This document shows positions 41,947-42,095 of a stretch of DNA of 42,095 nucleotides, piece after piece. The notes under the pieces are model-generated. The model was not told where the DNA came from, ran no database searches, and saw only the letters and a list, made by a program, of their open reading frames with translations. The stretch comes from CALZJC01 sp041574955 (GTDB lineage Bacteria; Acidobacteriota; Thermoanaerobaculia; Multivoradales; JAHEKO01). The position numbers were made by a program, and so were the translations under genes. Within the stretch, counting starts at the first letter, position 1; every line of letters starts with the position of its first letter. The stretch is taken from contig JBFGNS010000015.1 in the NCBI GenBank assembly GCA_041574955.1, positions 1-42,095 on the forward strand. Direction: 5' to 3'.

Positions 41947-42095
41947 CACCGCGGGCGCCGGCGCCTCGATGCACTTGCGGTAGCCGGCGTAGATCAGCAG
42001 CAGCCCGGCCAGCTCGGTCACGTAGAGCGCCTCGACCATCCCGGCGCGGGTCATGGTGCCGCCGATTCCGGGCAGCAGGGCGCCCACGGCGATCA
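41947..42095 (-). other. In-frame membrane-helix coding segment upstream of the TonB receptor (edge)
   Basis: The receptor frame continues upstream without a stop to the end of the window. Its residues look like real membrane protein: IAVGALLPGIGGTMTRAG, then MVEALYVTELAGLLLIYAGY, then RKCIEAPAPAV directly before the receptor's Met. This could be the tail of an upstream inner-membrane protein whose stop codon is missing, an N-terminal extension of the receptor, or chance. The window edge prevents a decision. Confidence 0.45.

Overview
The window is a very GC-rich (visibly about 70% GC), tightly packed stretch of bacterial chromosome. About 35 protein genes cover nearly all of it, no gap between genes exceeds about 300 bases, and I see no rRNA, tRNA, CRISPR array or insertion sequence. 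A TonB-dependent receptor, a Bat aerotolerance-type operon, a type II NADH dehydrogenase, a BlaI/M56 pair and a pseudopilin indicate a Gram-negative, probably aerobic, deep-branching lineage. Acidobacteriota (Thermoanaerobaculia-like) is my best guess, from general gene content rather than a marker gene.

1-3740: a large GAF-TIR-TIR-nSTAND ATPase (minus strand, cut by the left edge) is divergent from a small atypical protein kinase. 3769-12277: a minus-strand catabolic operon (class V aminotransferase, FAD/Fe-S oxidoreductase, APH-type kinase, MaoC hydratase, SDR, histidine phosphatase) is divergent from an acyl-CoA dehydrogenase. The APH kinase and acyl-CoA dehydrogenase recall the LvaA/LvaC and ACAD10/11 systems for 4-hydroxyacyl-CoA. 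12342-23326: a nine-gene Bat/MoxR operon with start/stop overlaps at most junctions. It includes a thioredoxin-BatD hybrid, a SurA-like protein without its isomerase domain, and a BatB-BatC fusion carrying thrombospondin-type-3-like repeats. It ends one base from the convergent BlaI/M56 pair (23328-25885); the M56 protein has a long proline-punctuated 11-residue repeat.

26025-29113: diguanylate cyclase, MscS channel and alpha/beta hydrolase. 29154-31508: a RimK trio (retropepsin-like protease, ATP-grasp ligase, desuccinylase-like metallohydrolase). 31570-34684: TipAL-type MerR regulator with a textbook 19-bp-spacer promoter, dienelactone hydrolase, and an alpha/beta hydrolase-TPR protein resembling conflict-system effectors. 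34740-37470: flavin monooxygenase divergent from NADH dehydrogenase II. 37567-38626: pseudopilin and small membrane protein. 38648 to the end: zinc alcohol dehydrogenase-like protein and a TonB-dependent receptor whose reading frame continues upstream into a membrane segment at the right edge.

Internal operon genes mostly start by ATGA or GTGA overlap. Several operon-leading genes have a -10-like hexamer only 7-11 bases before the start codon, suggesting leaderless transcripts. The best candidates for undescribed biology are the double-TIR nSTAND protein, the M56 sensor with apolipoprotein-like repeats, the remodelled Bat operon and the hydrolase-TPR protein.
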